Positions 52,921-61,695 of a DNA stretch of 64,000 nt are shown piece after piece (within the stretch, counting starts at the first letter, position 1; the number at the start of each line of letters is the position of its first letter). Made by a program: the position numbers and the translations under genes. A model generated the notes under the pieces. It searched no databases. It saw only the letters and a list, made by a program, of their open reading frames with translations, and was not told the DNA's origin. This stretch comes from an uncultured Alphaproteobacteria bacterium (GTDB taxonomy: Bacteria > Pseudomonadota > Alphaproteobacteria > RF32 > CAG-239). The stretch covers positions 76,959-140,958 of the forward strand of contig CAKQNT010000002.1 in NCBI GenBank assembly GCA_934255405.1. The letters run 5' to 3'.

Positions 52921-53505
52921 CTACATAAAAGGCCAACCGATAGTTTGAGAAACAATAATTTCATTGGCCGGAAGCTTAAGTGCTTTAGCAATTTCGTCCC
53001 GATTTATGTAGCCGCGAACAACATTGTTAAGTCCTCGTGATGCACAATAAAGCCCTACGTTTTGGTAAGCTGCCGCCGCGTTCATCGGTGAATATTTTGT
53101 ATCAGAACCAGTATAAATTAGTGTTAGTGGAGCATCTTTGACATAATCTTGTAAAGCCAGAGCAGGGGTTAAATCAGTTTTTGATATTAAATTGATTTTG
53201 ATGCCATCATATTTCCATATCGCATTTTTATAAAATGCAAATACCTGTAAATCTTGTTTGTTGAGTGCGGTGGGAATCGTCCTTTTTCCATCATGCGATA
53301 CGCCCCAGGCGGCATAAAGAATATCGCTTAGGGTTTGGATGTCTATTTCTTTGGCGCTGAATTCTCTGATCGATTGCCGCTTGCTGATGGCTTCCATCAA
53401 CGGAATTCCACCAGTTTTGTCCGGTTGTGGCAGATTGAGCGTTTCTGCATTGGCAGAAGCCTGAAAAGTTATGAAGAGCGCGGCAGTTAATAAAAATTTT
53501 TTCAT
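52921..53505 (-). CDS. Exported nitroreductase-family protein
   Basis: 194 residues from ATG 53505 (AGGAG at 9 nt). Signal peptide KKFLLTAALFITFQASANA. The mature part is the FMN-binding nitroreductase fold: ISKRQSIREFSAKEI, LYAAWGVSHDGKRTIPTALNKQ, YQNVGLYCASRGLNNVVRG and the end IIVSQTIGWP. Most relatives are cytosolic or SagB-like; a signal peptide is unusual. Substrate unknown. Confidence 0.85.
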   Translation of the reverse strand: MKKFLLTAALFITFQASANAETLNLPQPDKTGGIPLMEAISKRQSIREFSAKEIDIQTLSDILYAAWGVSHDGKRTIPTALNKQDLQVFAFYKNAIWKYDGIKINLISKTDLTPALALQDYVKDAPLTLIYTGSDTKYSPMNAAAAYQNVGLYCASRGLNNVVRGYINRDEIAKALKLPANEIIVSQTIGWPFM

Positions 53506-53689
53506 TGGTTGTATCTCCTGCTTTTGATGATATATCAGAATAAACATCTTTAGCTAATTGTCCAGCTGAAATTAACCAAGCATTAAGGAAAAACGGCTAC
53601 AATCCAACGTATGATAAGGGTGCGAAAACTCTTGCAAGTCCGCAGAATATATGCTACAAAACTTTTTACAAAACTATGGATGTCTGAGA

Positions 53690-54049
53690 ATGATAATTGA
53701 TAGTAATAACAAAAAGCAGAAGAGTATTTTGACAAACAAGTGCTTTTATCAAACTACCGCGCGGATTATGCGCGATTTTGAGGAGCGCGGTTATGCCAAC
53801 TCGGCCGATGAAACGGCAAAAGTTATTGCTGCGTATCATGACATTGTTAAAAAGAAAACCAAAAATAACTATAGCAGTGATTATAATGTTGCATTCAAAC
53901 GGATTGACAATGCTATTCAGTCATTGGCTAATCAGGTGTTTTATGATTGCGACAAAAAAAGTTTGGATTATGCTTATCACTCGTTTGAAGAGTTTGACCA
54001 TATTGGGGCTATAGTTACCAGACAGAGAGCCAAAAAAGGCGCGCTCTGA
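53690..54049 (+). CDS. Unrecognised 119-residue protein
   Basis: Start uncertain: ATG 53690 or ATG 53651; neither has a strong ribosome site. Charged and helical (TARIMRDFEERGYANSADET, RIDNAIQSLANQVFYDCDKK). No signal peptide, no membrane segment, no family recognised. It precedes gpsA by about 100 bp. Confidence 0.55.
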   Translation: MIIDSNNKKQKSILTNKCFYQTTARIMRDFEERGYANSADETAKVIAAYHDIVKKKTKNNYSSDYNVAFKRIDNAIQSLANQVFYDCDKKSLDYAYHSFEEFDHIGAIVTRQRAKKGAL

Positions 54050-54153
54050 GATGAATTTGTAAATTTTCGTGTACTTTTGCAATATCTAGGTTGCCAAATC
54101 GGCGATTATGTTTTACTCATATTGTATTGTTGTAATTATGAGGAATTTTTCTG

Positions 54154-55122
54154 ATGTCTAGAATTTCGCTTATCGGCTGTGGTCGTTGGGGAACATTTTT
54201 GGGGTGGTATGCCGCTAATTATTGCGGATTTGATGTGGATATGTATGATATTCCAACCTCGCCAAACTTTATTGAATTGCGTGATACTCGTAAAAATCCG
54301 TATTTGGCGCTTTCGGACAATATGTATTTGCATGAAAAGCTGGCCGATGTTTTGAAAAATGACACCATTATTATTTCTATCGGGTGCCAGTATTTTCGCG
54401 GTTTGTGCAAAGAGCTGGCGAGCTATGATTTGAATGGCAAAACTTTTCTGTTGGCAATGAAAGGGTTGGAAGAGCCCGGGGCAACGACAATGCTTGATGT
54501 AATGCGGCAGGAAATTAAGCAAAATATTCATATTGGCACTTTGGGCGGACCGGGACATGTTCAGGATTATATAAAAGGAGTTCCGTCTTGCGCAGTTATT
54601 GATAGCGATGAAGAAGAAACCAAAGACCGCTTGATTAGGATGTTTTCAAGCGAGCTTATTCGCTTTTATTATGGTGCGGATCTTGTCGGCAACCAAATCG
54701 GCGCGGCGCTTAAAAATGTTATTGGTATAGCGGCCGGCATTTTGGACGGTTTGGAATGGTATGGACTTAAAGGCGCCCTGATGGCCCGAGCTCCGGTTGA
54801 GGTTGGGCGCTTTATTAAACATTTTGGCGGAAATCCGCAAACAGCGTACGGATTGGCTCATTTGGGAGATTATGAGGCGACTTTGTTCTCTAAACACAGC
54901 CATAACCGCATGTTTGGTGAGAAGTTTGCTAAAGGAGAAGATTTTGGCAAACTGGCAGAAGGCGTACCAACCTTGAAAGCAGTTAAAGAGATTGCTGATA
55001 AAGACGGAATTGATATGCCGATTTGTCAGGCTCTTTATAAGGTTGTATATGAGAATGCGGATATTAAATCTACAATTCGTTCTATGTTTGACCGTTCTTT
55101 GAAACAGGAGTTTCAGCAGTAA
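54154..55122 (+). CDS. gpsA: Glycerol-3-phosphate dehydrogenase [NAD(P)+]
   Basis: 322 residues. It reduces dihydroxyacetone phosphate to sn-glycerol-3-phosphate for phospholipid synthesis. Rossmann start ISLIGCGRWGTFLGWYAA, AMKGLEEPG, the substrate lysine in AALKNVIGIAAGI, and SKHSHNRMFGEKF. Length is typical. Confidence 0.92.
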   Translation: MSRISLIGCGRWGTFLGWYAANYCGFDVDMYDIPTSPNFIELRDTRKNPYLALSDNMYLHEKLADVLKNDTIIISIGCQYFRGLCKELASYDLNGKTFLLAMKGLEEPGATTMLDVMRQEIKQNIHIGTLGGPGHVQDYIKGVPSCAVIDSDEEETKDRLIRMFSSELIRFYYGADLVGNQIGAALKNVIGIAAGILDGLEWYGLKGALMARAPVEVGRFIKHFGGNPQTAYGLAHLGDYEATLFSKHSHNRMFGEKFAKGEDFGKLAEGVPTLKAVKEIADKDGIDMPICQALYKVVYENADIKSTIRSMFDRSLKQEFQQ

Positions 55123-55140
55123 AAATAAATGCTGATGTAA

Positions 55141-55169
55141 AAAAGCCATCTTAAAGATGGCTTTTTTTT
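55141..55169. terminator. Terminator between gpsA and infA
   Basis: AAAAGCCATCTT and AAGATGGCTTTT around a 1-3 nt loop, then T8. Confidence 0.85.
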
Positions 55170-55170
55170 A

Positions 55171-55392
55171 TTAATCTTTGTGGCGGAATGTAATACGTCC
55201 TTTGGTTAAATCATAAGGTGTCATCTCAATGTCAACCTTGTCTCCAACCATAACGCGAATGCGAAATTTACGCATTTTTCCGGCAGTGTGAGCCAGAATC
55301 TCAACGCCATTTTCCAGTTTTACACGGAACATGGCATTGGGAAGTTTTTCTATAACTTCGCCGCTAAGCTCCAAAAGTTCTTCTTTGCTCAT
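55171..55392 (-). CDS. infA: Translation initiation factor IF-1
   Basis: 73 residues, complete S1/OB fold: MSKEELLELSGEVIEKLPNA, then MFRVKLENGVEILAHTAGKM and RKFRIRVMVGDKVDIEMTPY. It occupies the A site of the 30S subunit during initiation. AAAGGA precedes the start. Confidence 0.97.
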   Translation of the reverse strand: MSKEELLELSGEVIEKLPNAMFRVKLENGVEILAHTAGKMRKFRIRVMVGDKVDIEMTPYDLTKGRITFRHKD

Positions 55393-55440
55393 AAAAAAAT
55401 CCTTTATTCAACAGTATTTTGAGTATTAATAAACCCAGAT

Positions 55441-57126
55441 TTATTTTTTTGCAACATTTTTTATTGGCGGAAATGATAAGGTAAAGCAACTGCCGGCACC
55501 TAATGTGCTGCTAACCTTGATTCTACCGCCGCTTTTTTCGACAATGGATTTGGCAATTGATAATCCCAGACCGGTGCCTTTTTTGGCGCTGTCGTGCCCA
55601 TCAGAAAAGAACGGATCAAAAATGCGGTTAATGTTTTCCGGCGCAATACCAATACCATTGTCGGAAAAACTGATGTTGATATGCCGGTTCTTATCAACTT
55701 TAACGCTGATTGTTAAAATGCCGTTGGATTCCATTGCTTTAAGGGCATTTTGCACAATATTGATGATTACCATCTTAAAGTCGGCATCGTCGCCTTTGAT
55801 AAGAACTTCTTCAGGCGGTTGAATAAATTCAATATTGATGCCTTTGCTTTTTATCTCAAAATCCAGCAGGCCGATGACGTCATTAATGCTGTCGGTTACA
55901 TTAATCGGAGCAGACTGATTCTGAGACGAGCGGGTGAGCTTGAGCAAACGTTCGGGAATATCAATACAATTAATCAGTTCATTGTAGATGAGAAGCAGAT
56001 TTTTCTTTTCTTCGGAGTTGTCGTCTTTTTGAGCATAAAACTTATCCAGCAGATGCTCTAAAATCATGCGCAGCGCTCCTAAATGGTTTTTTATCTCGTG
56101 CGCAATGGAGGTAGATAAAAAGCCGAGAGAAGACAGCTTCTGCTGGTGAGAGAAGTTAATGTCTTCGCTTAAGTCGCGGATAGATTCTACAATATATTGT
56201 TTTTTGTTGTTGTATAGCAGCGGCGCGGCATTAATCGAAAGATGGCGTTGCGGAAAAGCACAAAATTGCTGCACGACTTTTACATTGGATTTGTTGTTGC
56301 GCAGTATGTCATTTAGCGGACAGTGGATTGTTTCTGTAGGGCAGGGAGCATTGCTTTTGAGCGAGGCCTCATAACATTTGCGGCAGTTCTTTTGCGCCGC
56401 TCCAACTTGATGATAGTAAGCTTTGTTAGCGGCAATAATGTTATAATTTTTATCAATAACCCTGATGCCGTCAGGAATGCTGTCGATAAGCGCTTGCTGA
56501 AAAGCCTCTTTGTCACGGATTTCAGAAATCACGTTTTGCAAGTTGTCAAGCATGGTGTTGAAAATGGCGGTCAGATAATCAAGTTCGTCGGTGAATTTTG
56601 AGTGTCGGTCTTGAGGAATACGGATAGAAAGCGTGCCTTTAGAAACCTCGGTTGCAACTGCCGAAATTTTATTAATGGGGTTTAATATCCATCTGGTAAT
56701 TAACAATCCCAGCAAAATAATTGCTAAAACAATCAAAATTGAACTGATACCAAATATTTTTAAACTTTCTTGAATCGTACGATAACGCTGGTCGTAGCTT
56801 TCTATGATTTCGGTAATCTTTTTTTGTTCTGAAGCAAGCTGATTGAGGCGCTCTTCTTCAGACTGCAGAATAACAATGTTTTTGCGAATATTTTCATCAA
56901 TAGTAATTTTGGGGTGTTTGATAATGATTTGTCGCAGTTCTTTTGACATATTGATGTTGCGATACAAAAGGTCAATATATTGCTGGTTGCGTTGGATGTT
57001 GTTGATTTGCTCTTCCTGAATTTTGCTGCCATAAATCAGGTAGAAAGTGTAAACAAAAATTATGGAGGTCGCTAAAAACAGCAGTAGAATACTGTAAATG
57101 ATTTTGCGGTTAAGACTTACAAACAT
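55441..57126 (-). CDS. Membrane sensor histidine kinase (HAMP-PAS-HisKA-HATPase)
   Basis: 561 residues. Membrane helices at about 9-32 and 128-150 flank a helical periplasmic region. HAMP follows (RWILNPINKISAVATEVSKG), then a PAS domain near 215-320 (DSIPDGIRVIDKNYNIIAANKAY). The HisKA phospho-acceptor is in SIAHEIKNHLGAL near 345. HATPase motifs: VIINIVQNALKAM, SDNGIGIAP, and KKGTGLGLSIAKSIVEKSGG. The PAS carries a Cys cluster (NCRKCYE, APCP, IHCPL), suggesting a metal or redox sensor. No response regulator is next to it. Confidence 0.9.
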   Translation of the reverse strand: MFVSLNRKIIYSILLLFLATSIIFVYTFYLIYGSKIQEEQINNIQRNQQYIDLLYRNINMSKELRQIIIKHPKITIDENIRKNIVILQSEEERLNQLASEQKKITEIIESYDQRYRTIQESLKIFGISSILIVLAIILLGLLITRWILNPINKISAVATEVSKGTLSIRIPQDRHSKFTDELDYLTAIFNTMLDNLQNVISEIRDKEAFQQALIDSIPDGIRVIDKNYNIIAANKAYYHQVGAAQKNCRKCYEASLKSNAPCPTETIHCPLNDILRNNKSNVKVVQQFCAFPQRHLSINAAPLLYNNKKQYIVESIRDLSEDINFSHQQKLSSLGFLSTSIAHEIKNHLGALRMILEHLLDKFYAQKDDNSEEKKNLLLIYNELINCIDIPERLLKLTRSSQNQSAPINVTDSINDVIGLLDFEIKSKGINIEFIQPPEEVLIKGDDADFKMVIINIVQNALKAMESNGILTISVKVDKNRHINISFSDNGIGIAPENINRIFDPFFSDGHDSAKKGTGLGLSIAKSIVEKSGGRIKVSSTLGAGSCFTLSFPPIKNVAKK

Positions 57127-57206
57127 GCCAATATCCTTTTGTACGTTAGCTAATATTTAATAATATTATGACAAAAATGTTTCTAAATACTAAATGGAAC
57201 AGAAAT

Positions 57207-57419
57207 ATGTTGAAAAAAGAAATAAATTTAGCAGAAGTTGAAGATTTGCAACTGTGGAATGATGAAAATTCCGCATTTATCAAAAAAGACATTTATGAAG
57301 GCAAGCCAATGTGGCTTATTTATGATTCCGCCGGTGAGCGCATCGCTGCCACTGATAATCGAGATTTTGCCTTTATTGTTGCTAGGCAAAATGATTTGGT
57401 GCCGTATAGTGTGCACTAG
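57207..57419 (+). CDS. DUF1150 family protein
   Basis: 70 residues from ATG 57207 (GGAAC upstream); an ATG at 57168 would add 13 residues. The family end is clear: KPMWLIYDSAGERIAATDNR, DFAFIVARQNDLVPYSVH. A small alphaproteobacterial protein of unknown role, often near small heat-shock genes. Repeat copy F starts at the stop. Confidence 0.8.
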   Translation: MLKKEINLAEVEDLQLWNDENSAFIKKDIYEGKPMWLIYDSAGERIAATDNRDFAFIVARQNDLVPYSVH

Positions 57420-57496
57420 TTTAGCGGTTTTCTAGAGCAATTTGTGCAGGATGGCGGCATTCTTATGTACTATTGTGCGCGCCGCACTTTTGCGGA
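57418..57496. repeat. 3'-end palindromic element, copy F (short)
   Basis: Left module GCGGTTTTCTAGAGCAATTT as in copies B and E, then an inner hairpin GGCGGCATTC...GTAC...; the outer right arm is lost. It starts at the DUF1150 stop codon. Confidence 0.7.
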
Positions 57497-57502
57497 AATT
57501 AA

Positions 57503-57528
57503 GAATCCCTGCTTTGCAGCAGGGATTC
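57503..57528. terminator. Terminator between DUF1150 gene and ptsN
   Basis: GAATCCCTGC and GCAGGGATTC, loop of 6 nt. Confidence 0.8.
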
Positions 57529-57531
57529 ATT

Positions 57532-57981
57532 TTAATCATGGTCATTTAGAAGGGTATATATCTCAATCGGCCGATTGATTTTGCGGAGCTTGTCACACAA
57601 ATTATCATCTTTAAGCAGACGCGATATTTTAGCCAAAGCAGTTAAATGGTCAGCTCCACTTCCTTCAGGGGAAAGAAGTGCAAACACCAAATCTACCGGT
57701 TTGCCATCTATAGCATCAAAATCTATGGGTGCTGATGTTTTGGCAAAAATGGCATAAACTTTGTCTAGACCTTCAAATCTGCCGTGCGGAAGAGCAGTTC
57801 CGCCTCCAAATCCGGTAGAGCCTAAATTCTCGCGTTCCAAAAACGTATCAAATATAGTTCTGTCATCAAGACCGGTAACAAGAGCAGCGGCAGATGCTAA
57901 ATCTTGCAGAAACTCTCTTTTGCTACCGGACTTGAGCCCGACGAAAACGCTTTTTTCGGTCATAATATCAGAGATATTCAT
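57532..57981 (-). CDS. ptsN: Nitrogen-regulatory PTS IIA protein
   Basis: 149 residues. The IIA fold has the phospho-His in TALPHGRFEGLDKVYAIF near residue 65. It takes part in the PTS-Ntr phosphorelay that signals nitrogen and potassium status. GAGGAAATT precedes the start. It is downstream of hpf in the conserved rpoN-hpf-ptsN order. Confidence 0.94.
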   Translation of the reverse strand: MNISDIMTEKSVFVGLKSGSKREFLQDLASAAALVTGLDDRTIFDTFLERENLGSTGFGGGTALPHGRFEGLDKVYAIFAKTSAPIDFDAIDGKPVDLVFALLSPEGSGADHLTALAKISRLLKDDNLCDKLRKINRPIEIYTLLNDHD

Positions 57982-57993
57982 AATTTCCTCAAA

Positions 57994-58557
57994 TTATTCT
58001 TCGGTTTTCGGTTCAACCCAGCCGATGTTGCCGTCTTTGCGGCGGTATACCATGTTGAATTTGCCGCTGGCTGCGTTTTTGAACATCAGGGCAACTTCAT
58101 CATTCAAATCCATAAACATAACAGCTTCGGAGACGGTGCATACCGGAATGTTGGCTTCCAGCTCGGCAATTGTCAACGGAGCATCGTCAATATCAATTTC
58201 TTCAGCGTCTTCATTGATAGAAAATACAGCCTCGTTGGCGATTTCGGCCAAACCGGTTTTGCCCTTGTGGTCGTTCAGTTTGGTTTTGTGGCGGCGCAGA
58301 CGGGTTGCGATGTGCTCATTGGCGGCATCAAAAGCAGAGTACGGATCGCCGGCAGTGCCAGTACCTTTAAGGATAATGTTTTTAGCAGGATGAACCGTAA
58401 CTTCAGCATTGAAGCTGTCTTTAATCTTGGTGAAAGTAACGCTGCAGCTTATAGGAGCCGGAAAATATTTGTTAACAGCGTTCAAAACGTTTTCTTCTAC
58501 ATGGTTGCGGAGTCTGTCCCCAATGTCAACCTGATTGCCAGATAATGTTATTTTCAT
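57994..58557 (-). CDS. hpf: Ribosome hibernation-promoting factor, long form
   Basis: 187 residues from ATG 58557 (AAGGAAG). N-terminal S30AE domain (KITLSGNQVDIGDRLRNHV), an acidic linker, and the C-terminal dimerisation domain (EAVMFMDLNDEVALMFKNA, then VYRRKDGNIGWVEP). Long HPF forms 100S ribosome dimers in stationary phase. Next to rpoN as in most proteobacteria. Confidence 0.94.
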   Translation of the reverse strand: MKITLSGNQVDIGDRLRNHVEENVLNAVNKYFPAPISCSVTFTKIKDSFNAEVTVHPAKNIILKGTGTAGDPYSAFDAANEHIATRLRRHKTKLNDHKGKTGLAEIANEAVFSINEDAEEIDIDDAPLTIAELEANIPVCTVSEAVMFMDLNDEVALMFKNAASGKFNMVYRRKDGNIGWVEPKTEE

Positions 58558-58677
58558 AATTCTTCCTTGCAAAAATATAATTAAAAACTCTTTGAGATAT
58601 TCATTTGTATCCGAGACGATAGTATATCCCAATTGTGAAATGAAATACAGCCTTATTTTGATAAAGTCAACATTTTA

Positions 58678-60168
58678 TTACCCTCGGGCTTGTGTCTTAT
58701 GACGGCGTTTGCGTTCGGAAGATGACGGAATACCAAGGCTCTCGCGGTATTTGGCCACGGTGCGCCGAGCGATTTTTATTCCTTCTTGCGCCAAAAGTTC
58801 AACAATCTTATCGTCAGCTAAAATGTTTTTAGCGGTTTCGGTATTAATAAGTTGCTTTATTTTATGCTTGATGGCTAAAGTGGACATATCTTCATTGCCG
58901 ACATAACTTCCGGCGGCGGATGAAAAAAAGAATTTTAGCTCAAACAATCCGCGCGGAGTGCTCATATATTTGTTGGCGGTAATACGGCTGACGGTACTTT
59001 CATGCATTTCAAGATTATAGGCCACATCTTTGAGGCTTAGGGGTTTTAGCTTTTCAATGCCTTCTTCAAAAAAGCCGCGTTGTGTGCGGACAATCTCTTC
59101 GCTTACCCGCAAAATGCCCGAGGCTCGTTGATGCATGGCGCGGATTAGAAAATTGGCCGAACTGAGGTTCTCTTTTAGGTATCTTTGGGCGGATTTGTCT
59201 TGTTTGAGAATGTTGGCATAGTAAGAACGATTAATCAAAACGCGGGGCAATGACATAGAGTTGAGCTCAACACGATAGTCACCGTCTTGTAGCCGTTTAA
59301 CAAATACATCTGGAATCACATAGGTGGTAACATCATGTTCCCATCCGGCCGCCGGTTTGGGGTTAAGCGCTTTGATATCGGCAATTATTGAGGAGAGGTC
59401 TTCGTCGTCTATTTGGCAGATCTTTTTCAGCTCTCCAAGCTTGCCGGCTCCTAACAAGGGCAGATTGTCCAAAAATCTGGCGATAATCGGGTCATAGCGA
59501 TTGCTATCTTTGAGCTGGATAGCCAGACATTCGCGTAAGTTTTGAGCAAAAAGTCCTGATGGCTCAAAGCCTTTCATGTTTTCAAGAATATTCTGCACCC
59601 GTTCGGGCGTGGTTTTTAGCCGAGCGGCAATATCTGTGACATCGCCGCGAAAATATCCTGCGGCATCAAGCCCTTCTGATAAGCGTTTGGCAATAATTCG
59701 GTCGGCTGCTGCAGAAAATTTTATGCCGATTTGCTCATCAACAAAGCGGTATAATGATTTTTGGGCAGAGACTTTTTGTTCGCAGTAATCAAAATCAGGA
59801 TCGGTATAGGAAGCATCTTTGCTTTTGCCATAATCTGCCCATGAATAGTCGTCTGTGGTTTCATAGCCGGCTCTGTCGCTGGCATAGTCATCAGCGAATC
59901 CAACATCATAATCGATATCAGGTTTAAATTCTTCTTCCTCCGGAAGTTCAGGAGCGTCAACTTTATCAATGGTGCTGCCAAAATTGTCGGGAGCTTCGTT
60001 TAGGTGGTCATCTTCTTTTTCTAACAGCGGGTTGCGGGATAATTCCTGTTCAACCAGTTCATTAAGCTCAATATTGTTGAGCTGGAGCAAATTAATAGCC
60101 TGTCGCAGCTCTGGTGTCATGAGCAGCGATTGGGTTTGTTTTATTTCTAGGCGGGGTGTGATGGCCAT
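58678..60168 (-). CDS. rpoN: RNA polymerase sigma-54 factor
   Basis: 496 residues. Gln/Leu-rich region I (QTQSLLMTPELRQAINLLQL) binds activators. An acidic region II and the core-binding domain follow. The DNA-binding end carries SLKDVAYNLEMHESTVSRI (helix-turn-helix) and the RpoN box ARRTVAKYRESLGI. It directs -24/-12 promoters that need an ATP-driven activator. Lies 18 bp downstream of lptB. Confidence 0.96.
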   Translation of the reverse strand: MAITPRLEIKQTQSLLMTPELRQAINLLQLNNIELNELVEQELSRNPLLEKEDDHLNEAPDNFGSTIDKVDAPELPEEEEFKPDIDYDVGFADDYASDRAGYETTDDYSWADYGKSKDASYTDPDFDYCEQKVSAQKSLYRFVDEQIGIKFSAAADRIIAKRLSEGLDAAGYFRGDVTDIAARLKTTPERVQNILENMKGFEPSGLFAQNLRECLAIQLKDSNRYDPIIARFLDNLPLLGAGKLGELKKICQIDDEDLSSIIADIKALNPKPAAGWEHDVTTYVIPDVFVKRLQDGDYRVELNSMSLPRVLINRSYYANILKQDKSAQRYLKENLSSANFLIRAMHQRASGILRVSEEIVRTQRGFFEEGIEKLKPLSLKDVAYNLEMHESTVSRITANKYMSTPRGLFELKFFFSSAAGSYVGNEDMSTLAIKHKIKQLINTETAKNILADDKIVELLAQEGIKIARRTVAKYRESLGIPSSSERKRRHKTQARG

Positions 60169-60186
60169 GTGACTAACCCCTTGAGG

Positions 60187-60927
60187 TTACATTGAGAAAT
60201 TGTCGCCGAGGTAAACTTTGCGAACTTCTTTGTTGGCTACAATTTCATCCGGAGTACCTTCCATTAGTACGGTGCCGCCATGCAAGATATAGGCGCGATC
60301 AGTAATATCCAAGGTCTCGCGGACATTGTGGTCGGTAATCAGAACTCCCAAACCGCGATGCTTGAGCTGTGACACCAAATTGCGAATCTCTCCGACGGCA
60401 ATCGGGTCAATACCGGCTAAAGGTTCATCAAGCAATATATAATGCGGCTGGCTGGCTAAAGCGCGGGCAATCTCTAAGCGGCGGCGCTCACCGCCGGAAA
60501 GAGCAATGGCCGGAGATTTGCGCAAGTGAGCAATGGAAAATTCACTTAATAATTCTTCAAGCATATTTTCGCGTTTACTCTCGTCATCAATTACAATTTC
60601 CAGAATTGCTTTAATGTTGTCTTCTACGCTTAGAGAGCGGAAAATTGAGGCTTCTTGCGGCAGATATCCGATACCCATGCGGGCACGGCGGTACATCGGC
60701 AATGCGGTTATGTCCTGCCCATCAATATGAACATCGCCGTAATCCGGCGTAATCAATCCGGTAACGCAATAAAAACAAGTGGTTTTTCCGGCGCCGTTGG
60801 GCCCCAATAAGCCCACAGCCTCGCCACGACGGACGTTGAGTGAAACATTGCGCAAAACCGGACGGTTCTTGTATTTTTTGCCGATGTTAAAAACTTCTAG
60901 TTTGGATTCCGGATTATAATTGGTCAT
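60187..60927 (-). CDS. lptB: LPS export ABC transporter ATP-binding protein
   Basis: 246 residues. Walker A GPNGAGKTTCFY, Q-loop GYLPQEASIFR, signature ALSGGERRRLEIARAL, Walker B YILLDEPLAGIDP, and the H-loop TDHNVRETL. With LptF/LptG (not here) it drives LPS from the inner membrane to the LptC-LptA bridge. Fourth gene of the kdsD-lptC-lptA-lptB run. Confidence 0.97.
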   Translation of the reverse strand: MTNYNPESKLEVFNIGKKYKNRPVLRNVSLNVRRGEAVGLLGPNGAGKTTCFYCVTGLITPDYGDVHIDGQDITALPMYRRARMGIGYLPQEASIFRSLSVEDNIKAILEIVIDDESKRENMLEELLSEFSIAHLRKSPAIALSGGERRRLEIARALASQPHYILLDEPLAGIDPIAVGEIRNLVSQLKHRGLGVLITDHNVRETLDITDRAYILHGGTVLMEGTPDEIVANKEVRKVYLGDNFSM

Positions 60928-60930
60928 GGC

Positions 60931-61695
60931 TTATTTCTTTTCTTTAAAGACACCTTTTACCCGCCCTTTTTTAGAGCCGGCAAGAAGTTTGCTGATGCCT
61001 GTGTTGAGGTTGGTTTCGGCTTTGTCTCCGTGCAGGATGTTGCCGCTTTGATTAATTGTTACGTTGTCAAAGAGTTTTACAATGCCGCTTTGGGGAAAAT
61101 AGGTTCCTCTGTCAGCTGTTACAGTTGCGTCTTTGGTCACAATTTTTACATTGCCGGAGAAGTTAACTTTGTCTAGGGTTAAAGATGAGGATTTGCCGCT
61201 TTCTTTAGTGAAATATGCGGTCATATCGTCAGCATACATTTTGTTGCCGCTTTTGTCCGTGCCCTCAACATTGCCGGTGGCAACGGCTTTTTGTTCAGAT
61301 GGGTAATAGGTAATATTATCGCGGGCAGAAATGGTCTCATTTTCGGTTTTGATTTGAGCGGGAGTACCGACTAATACGGCTTTATCTTTGGTTAGGTCAT
61401 AGTCAAGCGTATTGCCAAAGGCATCGGCTTTGGCAGAGTGCATTTTGACGTTGCCGTTGGCTTCAATCCGATTGATTTTGCTTTTGGCGTCGGCTGAAGC
61501 GCCTAAATAATGGGCAATCAGGTTATCGGCTTTGATGCTGTCTGTTCCGCGGGTGGCAACAGCATTGCCGACAGCAACAATTTTTTGCTCTTTTTGATGC
61601 CATTCGACTTTTTGATCGGCGGTTACGTTAATGTCTCCGGCGGTGGCGACAGATGCTCCCCAAAGGCAAAATATGGCGGTTAAAAATGCTTTCAT
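60931..61695 (-). CDS. lptA: LPS-transport periplasmic protein
   Basis: 254 residues with signal peptide (KAFLTAIFCLWGASVATA). OstA-like beta-jellyroll repeats are visible: WHQKEQKIVAVGNAVATRG, GNVEGTDKSGNKMYADDMTA, and a basic tail. It builds the periplasmic bridge for LPS. Overlaps lptC by 4 bp (ATGA). Confidence 0.92.
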   Translation of the reverse strand: MKAFLTAIFCLWGASVATAGDINVTADQKVEWHQKEQKIVAVGNAVATRGTDSIKADNLIAHYLGASADAKSKINRIEANGNVKMHSAKADAFGNTLDYDLTKDKAVLVGTPAQIKTENETISARDNITYYPSEQKAVATGNVEGTDKSGNKMYADDMTAYFTKESGKSSSLTLDKVNFSGNVKIVTKDATVTADRGTYFPQSGIVKLFDNVTINQSGNILHGDKAETNLNTGISKLLAGSKKGRVKGVFKEKK

